Shown: positions 47,882 through 56,599 of the stretch, piece after piece
How the letters are laid out: the number at the start of each line of letters is the position of its first letter
Numbering within the stretch: position 1 is the stretch's first letter
From: JAHDCJ01 sp039028895
GTDB taxonomy: Bacteria; Bacteroidota; Bacteroidia; Chitinophagales; Saprospiraceae
Direction: 5' to 3'
Assembly: GCA_039028895.1 (NCBI GenBank)
Contig: JBCCHF010000025.1
Coordinates: 35,454-99,453 of the forward strand
DNA: 64,000 bases
Position numbers and translations under genes: made by a program
Notes under the pieces: model-generated
The model's database searches: none
The model's input: the letters and a program-made list of their open reading frames with translations, nothing else
Told to the model about the DNA's origin: nothing

Positions 47882-49257
47882 AATCACAGTTAGAGCATAG
47901 GTATGTGTTTGTAGTTTGTGGTGATAAAGAGCATATCCTTGCCCTTAATTATTCCCTTAAGCATTTGCGACAATTTACTGACAACGAAATACTTGTCGTT
48001 TCAGATCTTTCCAGGAATGCTATAGACATCGAACATAATAATATTCTTGATATTGAAACGCCTGCCCATTATTCCAATCATCAGGCTGCTATCTATTTAA
48101 AAACCGGCATCCATAAATTTGTGGAACTTGATAATACCCTTTGGTGCTATCTGGATTCTGATGTGATTGCTTTAAATGCAGAAGTGAATAAGATTTTTTC
48201 TCATTTTATGGCCCCCGTTACATTCTGTACAGATCATTGTAAGTTGAGACGATTCAGTCCGAGTGCTGTCAGACAATCTGCTGAGGTGAAAGCAAAGGCT
48301 AAAGAGCTTGAAGACATGATTTTATCATTTGCTGAATTTGAAAAGGAAAGGGCAAAGGAAATCAGTGATGGAACAGATGTATCAATTGATAACAATGCGC
48401 GAAAAATCAATTTCTCAGATTGGGAAATAAAAGCCTTGAAGTTGGTCAACCACCTCTTATCGCAATCACAAAAGAAAAAAACAGCATCAAAAACTCCAGT
48501 AAAACAATCTCCGCATACTTTCCAATTGCCATCATTTGTCGCCTATTTATTACTCCGCATTTACAGACCGTTTCTAAAGCTATTATTGTCGCTGTTCAAC
48601 AGTGGTAAACTCACGATGTATGAAGAACAAGGCCCTTACCACTTGGATAAAACTGAATTGGAAGCATCAATAAAAACCATTCCCGGAAGGGAAGAAAAAA
48701 TAGAAGATAAAGCCATCACTCTTGAAGAGTGGGTTGAAGAAAAATCAGAGTTTACCTGGGATATGCAAAATGAAAATTGGCTGGATACGAAAAATCAGGT
48801 GATTAAAGCTTCTGAATCTGATGACCTGCTCAAGTTGATTCAATCGACTTTCGACATTACCGTCAAGGAACCAAATTGGCAACATTGGAATGGAGGTGTA
48901 TTCCTGTTCTCTGAGATTTCCAAAGCATTCCTGGATACATGGCATAAATACTCCATTCAAATTTTTCAAAACCCTAAATGGGCAACCAGGGATCAGGGTA
49001 CTCTGATCGCTTCTGCCTGGGAATTTGGGTTAGAAAATCAACCTACATTGCCAATTGAATTTAATTTTTTGGCGGATTACTACCATTCAACTATGGCATA
49101 TAAAGGCAATCTGGTTTTTGATATTAATGCGGAAATAAAAAACATTACACCGAATTTTATCCATATTTATCACCATTTTGGAGATACCTCCTGGCAGGTT
49201 TGGAATGATGTGACAGGTACATTAACTGAAAAAAGAAATTCGATAATTAAATCTTGA
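47860..49257 (+). CDS. Glycosyltransferase-like protein, active-site version
   Basis: 465 residues from ATG at 47860 (an ATG at 47872 is possible). It carries the GT-A-like donor motif LDSDVIALN near residue 97, a charged linker region of about 100 residues that may be coiled, and a C-terminal HWNGGVFLFS...NFLADYY...NFIHIYHHFGDTSWQVW that includes conserved Trp and His. The same tail occurs in the truncated gene at 3-134. It overlaps the end of asnB by 22 bases (or 10), so it is co-transcribed. Its linkage and substrate are unknown. Confidence 0.72.
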   Translation: MVAKMDVESQLEHRYVFVVCGDKEHILALNYSLKHLRQFTDNEILVVSDLSRNAIDIEHNNILDIETPAHYSNHQAAIYLKTGIHKFVELDNTLWCYLDSDVIALNAEVNKIFSHFMAPVTFCTDHCKLRRFSPSAVRQSAEVKAKAKELEDMILSFAEFEKERAKEISDGTDVSIDNNARKINFSDWEIKALKLVNHLLSQSQKKKTASKTPVKQSPHTFQLPSFVAYLLLRIYRPFLKLLLSLFNSGKLTMYEEQGPYHLDKTELEASIKTIPGREEKIEDKAITLEEWVEEKSEFTWDMQNENWLDTKNQVIKASESDDLLKLIQSTFDITVKEPNWQHWNGGVFLFSEISKAFLDTWHKYSIQIFQNPKWATRDQGTLIASAWEFGLENQPTLPIEFNFLADYYHSTMAYKGNLVFDINAEIKNITPNFIHIYHHFGDTSWQVWNDVTGTLTEKRNSIIKS

Positions 49258-49260
49258 TAG

Positions 49261-50454
49261 TTGAAGGATAATCTAAAAATATGGGGTGCGGTTTTAGTAT
49301 TTGTTCTATTAAATATCCTTCTTGGAAAATATCAATTAATAAATTTTTGGTTACCTGCTATCTTAGTTTTCATTGGTATGGTAATCACTGATTTGGTATC
49401 TGAAGGCAGACCGTCAGGGAAACAAAATAAATTGAATTTCAGGTTATTATGGTTCAGTATTTTAATTGCTTTTGTAATAGGTGAATGTTTATTGAGGTCA
49501 AGTGGAGCTTATAAAACATGGCCGGAACAAAACCTCGGAGAATACAGGTCTCAATATGCATTAAGTAGAGCTGCAGATGCGGATTGGTACCATAGATGGA
49601 CTCCGAATTCAGATATTGACGATCCTCGCCCTGAGTTTAATTATTTCAAGAAGTCAAACTCTTTGGGCTTCTTATCCGAAGAATTTAAACCAGACACCAT
49701 TGAAAATAAATTCAGGATAATTGGTGTTGGAGATTCCTTCACAGAAGGCGTGGGGGCACCAATGGACTCAACCTGGGTCAAATTGATGGAGAACAAGTTA
49801 AACCTTGATTCGACCAGTGGATTTTATACTATGAATGTAGGAATTTCAGGATCAGATCTTTATTACGGTTATGTGGCTTTAAGAGATCTCATGTTAACGA
49901 AAAATCCAGATTTGGTGATTCTGGCAATTAACACGAGTGATATTTTAGATGTGCTCATACGAGGGGGAATGGAAAGATTTAAAAGTGACTCCACTGTGGC
50001 TTATAAGAAGCCTCCTTGGTTTGAAGTCATTTATAAGGACTCTCATATTGCTAGAGGCTTTATGAAAAGAATTCTGAAGTACAATGAATTCATGTTTACA
50101 AAAAATCAAATGAAAGAAAAAGAAGTAGTAGCATTGAAAGAAATAGCTTCTGGAGTTCGACTATATGATAAAACGGCAAAGGAAAATGGGTTTCAATTTT
50201 GTGTTGTACTTCATCCAGTAGCAGCAGAGTTGATCTACGAGGGATACCCGATCAAAGGTCTAAAAAGTCACTTTGCCGATTCGACAATTCCAATTTTCGA
50301 TATATTCGAAGACATGAGGTATCGCGAGGAAGATGACCCGCCTATTGAATCTATATTCTGGCCCAAGGATTTGCATTACAACTCAAAAGGGTATCAAAAA
50401 ATGGGCAATATCATTGCCGATAGATTACTCGAAAATGGGCTAATTCCAAATTAA
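49261..50454 (+). CDS. Membrane-anchored SGNH/GDSL hydrolase
   Basis: 397 residues with three helices near 7-22, 26-44 and 61-78 and an SGNH domain: GDSF at 157-160 (Ser159), NVGISGSD from 192, NTSD at 224-227, and D-x-H at 370-372 in KDLHYNSKGY. Motif spacing matches the protein at 29133-30377. The start is TTG at 49261, four bases after the preceding stop. In the same operon as asnB and two GT32-like genes, so it is probably a glycan-modifying esterase or acyltransferase. Confidence 0.82.
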   Translation: MKDNLKIWGAVLVFVLLNILLGKYQLINFWLPAILVFIGMVITDLVSEGRPSGKQNKLNFRLLWFSILIAFVIGECLLRSSGAYKTWPEQNLGEYRSQYALSRAADADWYHRWTPNSDIDDPRPEFNYFKKSNSLGFLSEEFKPDTIENKFRIIGVGDSFTEGVGAPMDSTWVKLMENKLNLDSTSGFYTMNVGISGSDLYYGYVALRDLMLTKNPDLVILAINTSDILDVLIRGGMERFKSDSTVAYKKPPWFEVIYKDSHIARGFMKRILKYNEFMFTKNQMKEKEVVALKEIASGVRLYDKTAKENGFQFCVVLHPVAAELIYEGYPIKGLKSHFADSTIPIFDIFEDMRYREEDDPPIESIFWPKDLHYNSKGYQKMGNIIADRLLENGLIPN

Positions 50455-50465
50455 CAAACCTTAGG

Positions 50466-51350
50466 TTGCTAAAAGAAAATACAATAGTAAATGGTTTATG
50501 GATAGGGCAGAGGCTTTCGCCAATTGAGTTACTGACGATCCAGTCTTTTCTCTATCATGGTCATCAATTTCATTTATGGGTTTACGGGGATCTGGACAAT
50601 GAATTACCTGATGGCATGATCTTGCGAGATGCCAACGAGATTATTCCTGAAAGGGATGTATTTGCAAAAAAGGAAGCGGATCCAGGTTTTAACCTAGGGA
50701 AAGGCAGTTTTGCAGCTCCTTTTTCTGACCTGTTCAGATACCGGCTGCTTTACCTTCACGGTGGCTGGTGGGTTGATATGGATGTCACTTGTTTAAAACC
50801 TTTTGATTTCGAAGAACCTTATTTTTTCAGAGCACATGATAAATTAAATGCTATTGGATCGGTTATGAAATGTCCAAAAGGTTCTGAATTGATGAAGACC
50901 GTTTATGATCGGGTAAAAACGGAATGCGATGAAAATACTGTGTTGTACTTATTGCCTAATATAATCTTGAATGAAGAGATTAACAAGGCGGCTCTAAGTC
51001 ACTTCATAATCAAGGGTATATCAAATGAAGACCTTTGGTATGAAGTATGGGAATTTATCATCAGTGATCCACCAATTCCTAAAGAATTTTACTTCTTTCA
51101 TTGGGTTAATGAAGAGTGGCGAACAAGAGGTTTATCAAAAAACACATTTAAAAAGTCTTCTACATTGGGCCAGTTAATTGGAAGTCATGTTATTGACAAA
51201 AATGTGAATTGGTCAACTCTCCCATTTAGGGTAATAGAATTCAGAGAATGGCTGAAGATATGGGCGAAAAAAGGGAAAAACTGGTTGAAAGATCCGGGGA
51301 TTCCGGTTTTTGTTAAGCGGTATTTCAATTCAAAAATCGGTTCAAAGTGA
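50466..51350 (+). CDS. GT32-like glycosyltransferase, copy 1
   Basis: A 294-residue glycosyltransferase of the DXD sugar-binding type (Gly_transf_sug / GT32-like). It has NGLWIGQRLSPIELLTI, then LRDANEIIPERDVF, then DLFRYRLLYLHGGWWVDMDV with the catalytic DMD at 104-106, then FFHWVNEEWR. It is cytoplasmic, without membrane helices. The TTG start is 11 bases after the SGNH stop. The next gene is a tandem copy that overlaps this gene by four bases (GTGA). Confidence 0.83.
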   Translation: MLKENTIVNGLWIGQRLSPIELLTIQSFLYHGHQFHLWVYGDLDNELPDGMILRDANEIIPERDVFAKKEADPGFNLGKGSFAAPFSDLFRYRLLYLHGGWWVDMDVTCLKPFDFEEPYFFRAHDKLNAIGSVMKCPKGSELMKTVYDRVKTECDENTVLYLLPNIILNEEINKAALSHFIIKGISNEDLWYEVWEFIISDPPIPKEFYFFHWVNEEWRTRGLSKNTFKKSSTLGQLIGSHVIDKNVNWSTLPFRVIEFREWLKIWAKKGKNWLKDPGIPVFVKRYFNSKIGSK

Positions 51351-52228
51351 CAGATGCCAACCAAATAATTAATGGATTATGGATTGGAAATAAATTGTCT
51401 CCCCTTGAGCTGCTTACCATTAAATCATTTCTCTCACATGGTCATCAGTTTCAATTATGGGTGTACCAAAAATTGGAAAATCAGTTACCTGCAGGCCTGA
51501 TTCTTAGAGATGCAAATGAGATTATTCCTGAAAGGGATGTTTTTGCAAAATTGGAAGCAGATCCGGAATTCAAAATTGGAAAAGGCAGTTTTGCTGCACC
51601 ATTTTCAGATTTGTTCCGCTATCGTCTTCTTTACCTTCATGGAGGGTGGTGGGTAGACATGGATGTTACCTGTTTAAAACCTTTTGATTTCGAAGAACCA
51701 TATTTTTTTAGGTCTCATGATCGACTAAAGGCTATTGGAACAGTGATGAAATGCCCAAAGGGATCTGAGTTGATGAAGATCGTTTATGACCAGGTCAAAT
51801 CAGAATGTGATGAAAATACATCATTGTACCTGATGCCAAATATGATCTTGAATGTGTGTATTAAAGCCTTTGCATTGGAACCATTTATTAAGGCGGAGTT
51901 TTGTAATCCCGATAATTGGATGGATGTATTTTCACTGTTTTCTACCAGGAAGGCAATGAATGAAGATTATTACGCATTTCATTGGATGAATGAAAACTGG
52001 CGATCAGGAGGTGTCCATAAAAACACTATTCGTCGAGGGTCCTTTTTGGGTAAACTAATTGAAAAATACGAACTTGAGGGTGAGGTCAGCTTTACCACAA
52101 GCTATCTGCCATTTTTCAAACATTGGGTAAATTTATGGTATCTCAAAGGCAGAAACTGGATGAGGTCACCCGGCATTCCGGTTTTTGTGAAAAAGTGGTT
52201 AGGAGACACCAAAGGAGTTAACGAATAA
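51347..52228 (+). CDS. GT32-like glycosyltransferase, copy 2
   Basis: 293 residues and a tandem paralog of the previous gene. Of the first 140 aligned positions I count 115 identical, including all of DLFRYRLLYLHGGWWVDMDV (DMD at 104-106). The second half is much more different, so donor use is probably shared and acceptor use different. GTG start overlapping the upstream stop by four bases. The following aminotransferase starts seven bases after this stop. Confidence 0.83.
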   Translation: MTDANQIINGLWIGNKLSPLELLTIKSFLSHGHQFQLWVYQKLENQLPAGLILRDANEIIPERDVFAKLEADPEFKIGKGSFAAPFSDLFRYRLLYLHGGWWVDMDVTCLKPFDFEEPYFFRSHDRLKAIGTVMKCPKGSELMKIVYDQVKSECDENTSLYLMPNMILNVCIKAFALEPFIKAEFCNPDNWMDVFSLFSTRKAMNEDYYAFHWMNENWRSGGVHKNTIRRGSFLGKLIEKYELEGEVSFTTSYLPFFKHWVNLWYLKGRNWMRSPGIPVFVKKWLGDTKGVNE

Positions 52229-52235
52229 TTCTGCT

Positions 52236-53333
52236 TTGAAAAAAATAAACATCACCAAATCCTATCTGCCTCCTTTGGAGGAATACCAGGCATTGCTTGA
52301 CAAAATTTGGACATCAAATTGGGTGACATCTGGTGGTCAGATGGTTAAGGAACTGCAAAGGCAACTTGCGTTAAAATATGAACTTCATAACCTTTCTCTT
52401 GTATCAAACGGGACAAGGGGTCTTGAGATTGCCACAAAGGTAGTTGAGGGTTCAGAGGGAGAGATTATCACCACAGCACTTTCCTATGTCGCTACGACTT
52501 CTTCGACAGTATGGGTAGGGGCAAAACCTGTATTTGCAGATATTGATCCATTCACACTTAACGTTGATCCTGCAATTATTAGAAAGAAAGTTACCAGCCG
52601 TACCAAGGGCATTTTGGTAACACACTTGTTTGGTAACCCTTGTGACACGGAAGCCATTTCGGCAATAGCAAAGGAAGCAGGTGTTCCGGTAATTTATGAC
52701 GCCTCTCATGCCATTGGCGTAAAATCTAAAGGGCGGTTTTTAGTTAATGAAGGAGATATTTCTGTTGTCAGCCTTCATGCAACGAAGATTATGCATACGA
52801 CAGAGGGGGGTATGGTAATATCCGGGCATGAGAAATATTCCAATCAAATCCACCAGATGGCCAATTTTGGTCATATGGGAAACGACCGGGGATTTTATGG
52901 TATTGGAGTCAATGGAAAAATGAGTGAACTTCATGCTGCAATGGGCTTATGTGTACTGTCAAAAGTGGATTGGCTAATTGAACAAAAAAAGCGAATAGCC
53001 AATCTTTACGATGCAAATTTGTTTCCGGCCATTCCAGCAAGGAAACAACGGCTTATGGAAGATACTGTTTACAACTACAGTTATTACCCCTTAATCCTGA
53101 AGTCTGAAGATCAGGTATTGAAAATAAGGCAAGCTTTGAATGAGCATAATATTTTTCCAAGAAGATATTTTTATCCGGCTCTTTCAACCCTAAATTACGT
53201 CGATTATGAGAAAATGGAGGTTGCTGAAGATATGGCAAGACGATTGATATGTCTTCCGAATGGTTATGATCTGGAAAGGTCAGATATCATGAGGATCTGC
53301 AACATCATTTTAGACCAGCTTGGCAAAGATTAG
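52236..53333 (+). CDS. DegT/DnrJ/EryC1-type sugar aminotransferase
   Basis: 365 residues, PLP-dependent, in the family that makes amino-deoxy sugars from keto nucleotide sugars. The Schiff-base lysine is in HATK at 181-184 (Lys184), and YDASHAIG around 154 holds the Asp that contacts the cofactor ring. SNGTRGLEIA near 58 is the phosphate-binding loop. TTG start. It is the last gene of the plus-strand operon and its stop overlaps the convergent dehydrogenase gene by four bases. The 4-keto substrate that it would use is not made by any gene in the window. Confidence 0.88.
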   Translation: MKKINITKSYLPPLEEYQALLDKIWTSNWVTSGGQMVKELQRQLALKYELHNLSLVSNGTRGLEIATKVVEGSEGEIITTALSYVATTSSTVWVGAKPVFADIDPFTLNVDPAIIRKKVTSRTKGILVTHLFGNPCDTEAISAIAKEAGVPVIYDASHAIGVKSKGRFLVNEGDISVVSLHATKIMHTTEGGMVISGHEKYSNQIHQMANFGHMGNDRGFYGIGVNGKMSELHAAMGLCVLSKVDWLIEQKKRIANLYDANLFPAIPARKQRLMEDTVYNYSYYPLILKSEDQVLKIRQALNEHNIFPRRYFYPALSTLNYVDYEKMEVAEDMARRLICLPNGYDLERSDIMRICNIILDQLGKD

Positions 53334-54436
53334 TCTCGCTCTTCCAGGATGAACAAGCCCGGATATCTGGAATGGATTTGATCGAGTACTGCCTTACACT
53401 CAACAATTTTTACCTTTCTGCCGGCCTTTGCCAGCATTACAGCTAGGGCTAATTGCTGAGAGGCATCAAGCAATTCGGATTCAGGTTTATAAGTCACTGA
53501 ATTAAAGTAAATCACCGCATTTTCGTCAAACTCCTTCAACATTTGATTGAATTGAAAATCAAGATGTTGATTGTTTGATATATCTGCAGCAGCTGAGATG
53601 TGAAGATGTATATTAAGATGCTCGGCAAAAAGGCTCAGTGCTCGATTATCTCTTGACAAGCAGGGACCTCCATATCCAAAGCCATAGCGCAGGAATTTTG
53701 GGCCGATTCTATTATCGCTTCCAAGGGCATTAAGGATTTTTTCTGAGTTCGCCCCAGATGCAATGGCCAAGTCACCAATCATGTTGGCGAATGCAATTTT
53801 TGTGGTGAGAAAACAATTCACAGCTAGCTTGCATATCTCAGCACTTAACCTGTCCATGCGGTTAAATTGTGGATGGTTTGTACAAATATTCCGATATACC
53901 GTTTCAATCAAATCTCCAGCTTGTTGATTGGCCTCTCCAATTAAAACCATATCAGGTGAGGCGAGGTCAGACATGATGGATCCCTGGGCAATAAACTCAG
54001 GATTGTAGGATACCTGGTAATTATAGGGTGCCATCTTAGCTGAAAGTTGGTCACAATATCCTGGCATTGTGGTACAACCCAAAACTAAGTGGACTGTTTT
54101 TTCCCTTTCCCCAAATTTTATAAGATCATCTGTAATTCCCTCTATTAGCCTGTGATCATAACCGCCATCACTTGATTTAGGAGTATTGACGAAAAGAAAT
54201 AGCAAATCAATATCTTTTTGAATTACTGCGCTCAGAGAAGTAGTAGCGATAAGGTTTTTGGCTTCTTTTAAGGAATCTGTAACTCCGGATTCTGAAGATC
54301 GAAACGATTTTGCGTTGATGGAATCTACGTATAAAGGCTTTTTGTCAAAGCCTATGACATCATATCCTGCCTTTTCAAGCTGGAGTGCGAAACATAATCC
54401 CAATTTCCCAATACCCAGAATGCCAATTTTTTTCAC
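53330..54436 (-). CDS. UDP-glucose/GDP-mannose dehydrogenase family protein
   Basis: 368 residues. N-terminal Rossmann domain with GILGIGKLGL; YNPEFIAQGS near 144; the conserved helix ICKLAVNCFLTTKIAFAN; and the catalytic cysteine in GYGGPCLSRD (Cys259), with Arg replacing the common Lys after it. It is shorter than typical UDP-glucose dehydrogenase (about 430 residues) because the C-terminal domain is reduced. The family oxidises C6 of a nucleotide sugar to a uronic acid with two NAD. The GTG start is at 54436. Upstream genes on the same strand are three sugar-related genes in a tight row, so it is likely in that operon. Confidence 0.82.
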   Translation of the reverse strand: MKKIGILGIGKLGLCFALQLEKAGYDVIGFDKKPLYVDSINAKSFRSSESGVTDSLKEAKNLIATTSLSAVIQKDIDLLFLFVNTPKSSDGGYDHRLIEGITDDLIKFGEREKTVHLVLGCTTMPGYCDQLSAKMAPYNYQVSYNPEFIAQGSIMSDLASPDMVLIGEANQQAGDLIETVYRNICTNHPQFNRMDRLSAEICKLAVNCFLTTKIAFANMIGDLAIASGANSEKILNALGSDNRIGPKFLRYGFGYGGPCLSRDNRALSLFAEHLNIHLHISAAADISNNQHLDFQFNQMLKEFDENAVIYFNSVTYKPESELLDASQQLALAVMLAKAGRKVKIVECKAVLDQIHSRYPGLFILEERD

Positions 54437-54444
54437 AGTTCACT

Positions 54445-55506
54445 TTATTGAATCCCAAAGATAAACTCTTCAAATTCATTTTCTGCGAAACCCCAGGTCG
54501 GAGTGTTAATCTTGAGTGGTTCTTTTGTTTTGAAAAGGTGCAGCGCCACATTTTCCACACTACTCCAATCAAGCATAGGTCGATCAATATCTTTATATAA
54601 TTTCCGGATCGGATCTGCATTCTCCCATCCATCCTCGTGGCTGATATGAAAACTACAGGCTTTTAATGGTAGAATGACCTGTTTAATGCCAATCGCAGCA
54701 GCAGATATTATGGCCAGGCTGTCAATATGAATTGAATAGGCTTCAAATTCGGGATAACCAAAAACTTTTTCCCAATCTGATTTTGCCATTAAGGTAAAAT
54801 CACCGCAGGCCGAAGTATCGAGGCAAACGATACGATACTCAAGATGTCTTTTCAAAGATTTTACAAAAAACCGGAATTGAAGGGCTTTGAAAAGGCTGGC
54901 TATCCTCAACACAAACGGAATTTTATAAATATGCGCTTGGGTGTTTCTTATATTATTGCCAAAGGTGATTTTCCCTGACCTTTTGATGATGTTTTGTTTG
55001 GCAAATTTGAGTAGATTTTCAACAGAAGCGGTATAATCAATCTCTTTTGGGATATCTGCTCTTATTGCGCGGTAAAAAGTACCTGCTGAAAGCTGTTTCT
55101 TTGAAAAAAACTCAAATATTGGATCAGCAAAAAGAAGATCAATATTGGTACACAGAATAAACTCCCCTTTAGCCCTCCTGATCCCTACATTTTTTGCAAT
55201 CATCTGAAATAAAGGAATCTTGTCTGAATGCCGCAAAGTTGAATGGATTTCATTGGGCACTATAATAAATCGAACGGTTAATAAGTCATCCTTTCCAGGG
55301 AGTGGAAGGACTGCTTTCAACAGAGGTTTATTGGGGGGAGGATTCCATTCAACAATTACTAATTCTGCGTTGACTCTAAACTTATTGCATTGGTGAATCA
55401 GTCCGCGGATAAACAAAGTAACCCTGTTGAGTTGATCACCTCCATGGTTGTCATTGCGGGTCGTCGCTACAATTGACAGGTCGTAATATTTTTTATTACT
55501 GCTCAA
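54445..55506 (-). CDS. GT-A type glycosyltransferase of the 'RNDN' family, second copy
   Basis: 353 residues with IVATTRNDNHGGDQ at the N-terminus, then VEWNPPPNKP, KGEFILCTNIDLLF, SACGDFTLMAKSDW and HIDSL. The spacing matches the paralogs at 131-1183 and 55503-56585, but this copy differs in the WNPPP version of the motif, which is the form found widely in other bacteria. TTG start at 55506 overlaps the upstream stop by four bases (TTGA). Confidence 0.75.
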   Translation of the reverse strand: MSSNKKYYDLSIVATTRNDNHGGDQLNRVTLFIRGLIHQCNKFRVNAELVIVEWNPPPNKPLLKAVLPLPGKDDLLTVRFIIVPNEIHSTLRHSDKIPLFQMIAKNVGIRRAKGEFILCTNIDLLFADPIFEFFSKKQLSAGTFYRAIRADIPKEIDYTASVENLLKFAKQNIIKRSGKITFGNNIRNTQAHIYKIPFVLRIASLFKALQFRFFVKSLKRHLEYRIVCLDTSACGDFTLMAKSDWEKVFGYPEFEAYSIHIDSLAIISAAAIGIKQVILPLKACSFHISHEDGWENADPIRKLYKDIDRPMLDWSSVENVALHLFKTKEPLKINTPTWGFAENEFEEFIFGIQ

Positions 55507-56585
55507 ATCGTTGTTATCTGCAAGTTATGCCCTGGTAACCACCAGTTATCGTTGTCATTGATAATTGGTTGTTTGGTTGATTCCATTTGTGCATAGGATT
55601 CGTTCAATCGTTTTTGCATGATATCCATGTCCGGATTTTTCTTAATGAAATCATATCGCCGCTCGTGATGCTGATGGTAGCATGGAAATGGGAGAACCTC
55701 AATTTTTTTTCCTGAAAATACACTGCTCAAAACTTGAAGTGAGTCTGTATGCGTTGAAATCCAAGTGTCCTCAAGATAACCCCTGATGTCCATCCAGTCT
55801 TGTTTTCCCATCAGCGCAAAATCGCCTGCCGCATTACAATGGTATTTGAAAAAAAACAATTGTTCTTTTGGGATCATGGGTAAAATCCTTACCTCTCGAA
55901 TAATCGGAATCCATGTAAACCTGGTATAATAATACGTTCTAATACTTTGATAGAATGAAAAAAGCTTTTTCCGTAAATCAATGTTTTTTGGAAATGAAAG
56001 CCTGTATATACCACCATGAATAAAGAACTTGAATACGTGTCTTTCCAAATCAAGTTCAAAACTCTCATACTCTTCATCATTCTCAGGCCATTTAAACGAT
56101 TTTGAATTTTTAAAATCATACCTGTCAGATCGGTAAAGTATGCCCGGTTTAAGTTGCCTTTTAGAAATCCACTCAAAGATGGAAGGGGAGAAAAGGATAT
56201 CAGCATTTGTGCATAAGATAAATTCACCTTTAGCTCTTGGGATCGCAAGGTTTTTGGCAATAAACTCGAAAAGGGGTACTGTTTTTCTTATCGAAAGATT
56301 GACATATTCCTTGTGAATACTCCCTGGGACGTGTAATAGTTTAATCTCCAGGTATTTCCTTCCTTTTGGCCAGCTAATCATTTCTTCCAGACCAGGTGCA
56401 TCCGGAATTGGGTTGTAATTAACGATCAAAAGCTCTGTATGCAGCTGGTATTTTTCAACCCAATAGGCATACCAGTTAACAGTGTTTTGCAGTCGGTAAT
56501 TAAAATCACCTCCATAATTATCATTCCTGCCCGAGAAAATAATGGAAATATAAGGTTGTGAATCCATTGATGATATTTCTGGCAT
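55503..56585 (-). CDS. GT-A type glycosyltransferase of the 'RNDN' family, third copy
   Basis: 360 residues: ISIIFSGRNDNYGGDF, NYNPIPDAPG, KGEFILCTNADILF, AAGDFALMGKQDW, HTDSL and YHQHHERRYDF. It is more similar to the copy at 131-1183 than to its neighbour at 54445 (shared NYNPIPD and YHQxHxxRxD). ATG start, 14 bases after the epimerase stop. Function presumed: sugar transfer during repeat-unit assembly. Confidence 0.77.
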   Translation of the reverse strand: MPEISSMDSQPYISIIFSGRNDNYGGDFNYRLQNTVNWYAYWVEKYQLHTELLIVNYNPIPDAPGLEEMISWPKGRKYLEIKLLHVPGSIHKEYVNLSIRKTVPLFEFIAKNLAIPRAKGEFILCTNADILFSPSIFEWISKRQLKPGILYRSDRYDFKNSKSFKWPENDEEYESFELDLERHVFKFFIHGGIYRLSFPKNIDLRKKLFSFYQSIRTYYYTRFTWIPIIREVRILPMIPKEQLFFFKYHCNAAGDFALMGKQDWMDIRGYLEDTWISTHTDSLQVLSSVFSGKKIEVLPFPCYHQHHERRYDFIKKNPDMDIMQKRLNESYAQMESTKQPIINDNDNWWLPGHNLQITTI

Positions 56586-56599
56586 GTAGGAGAGGGGGT

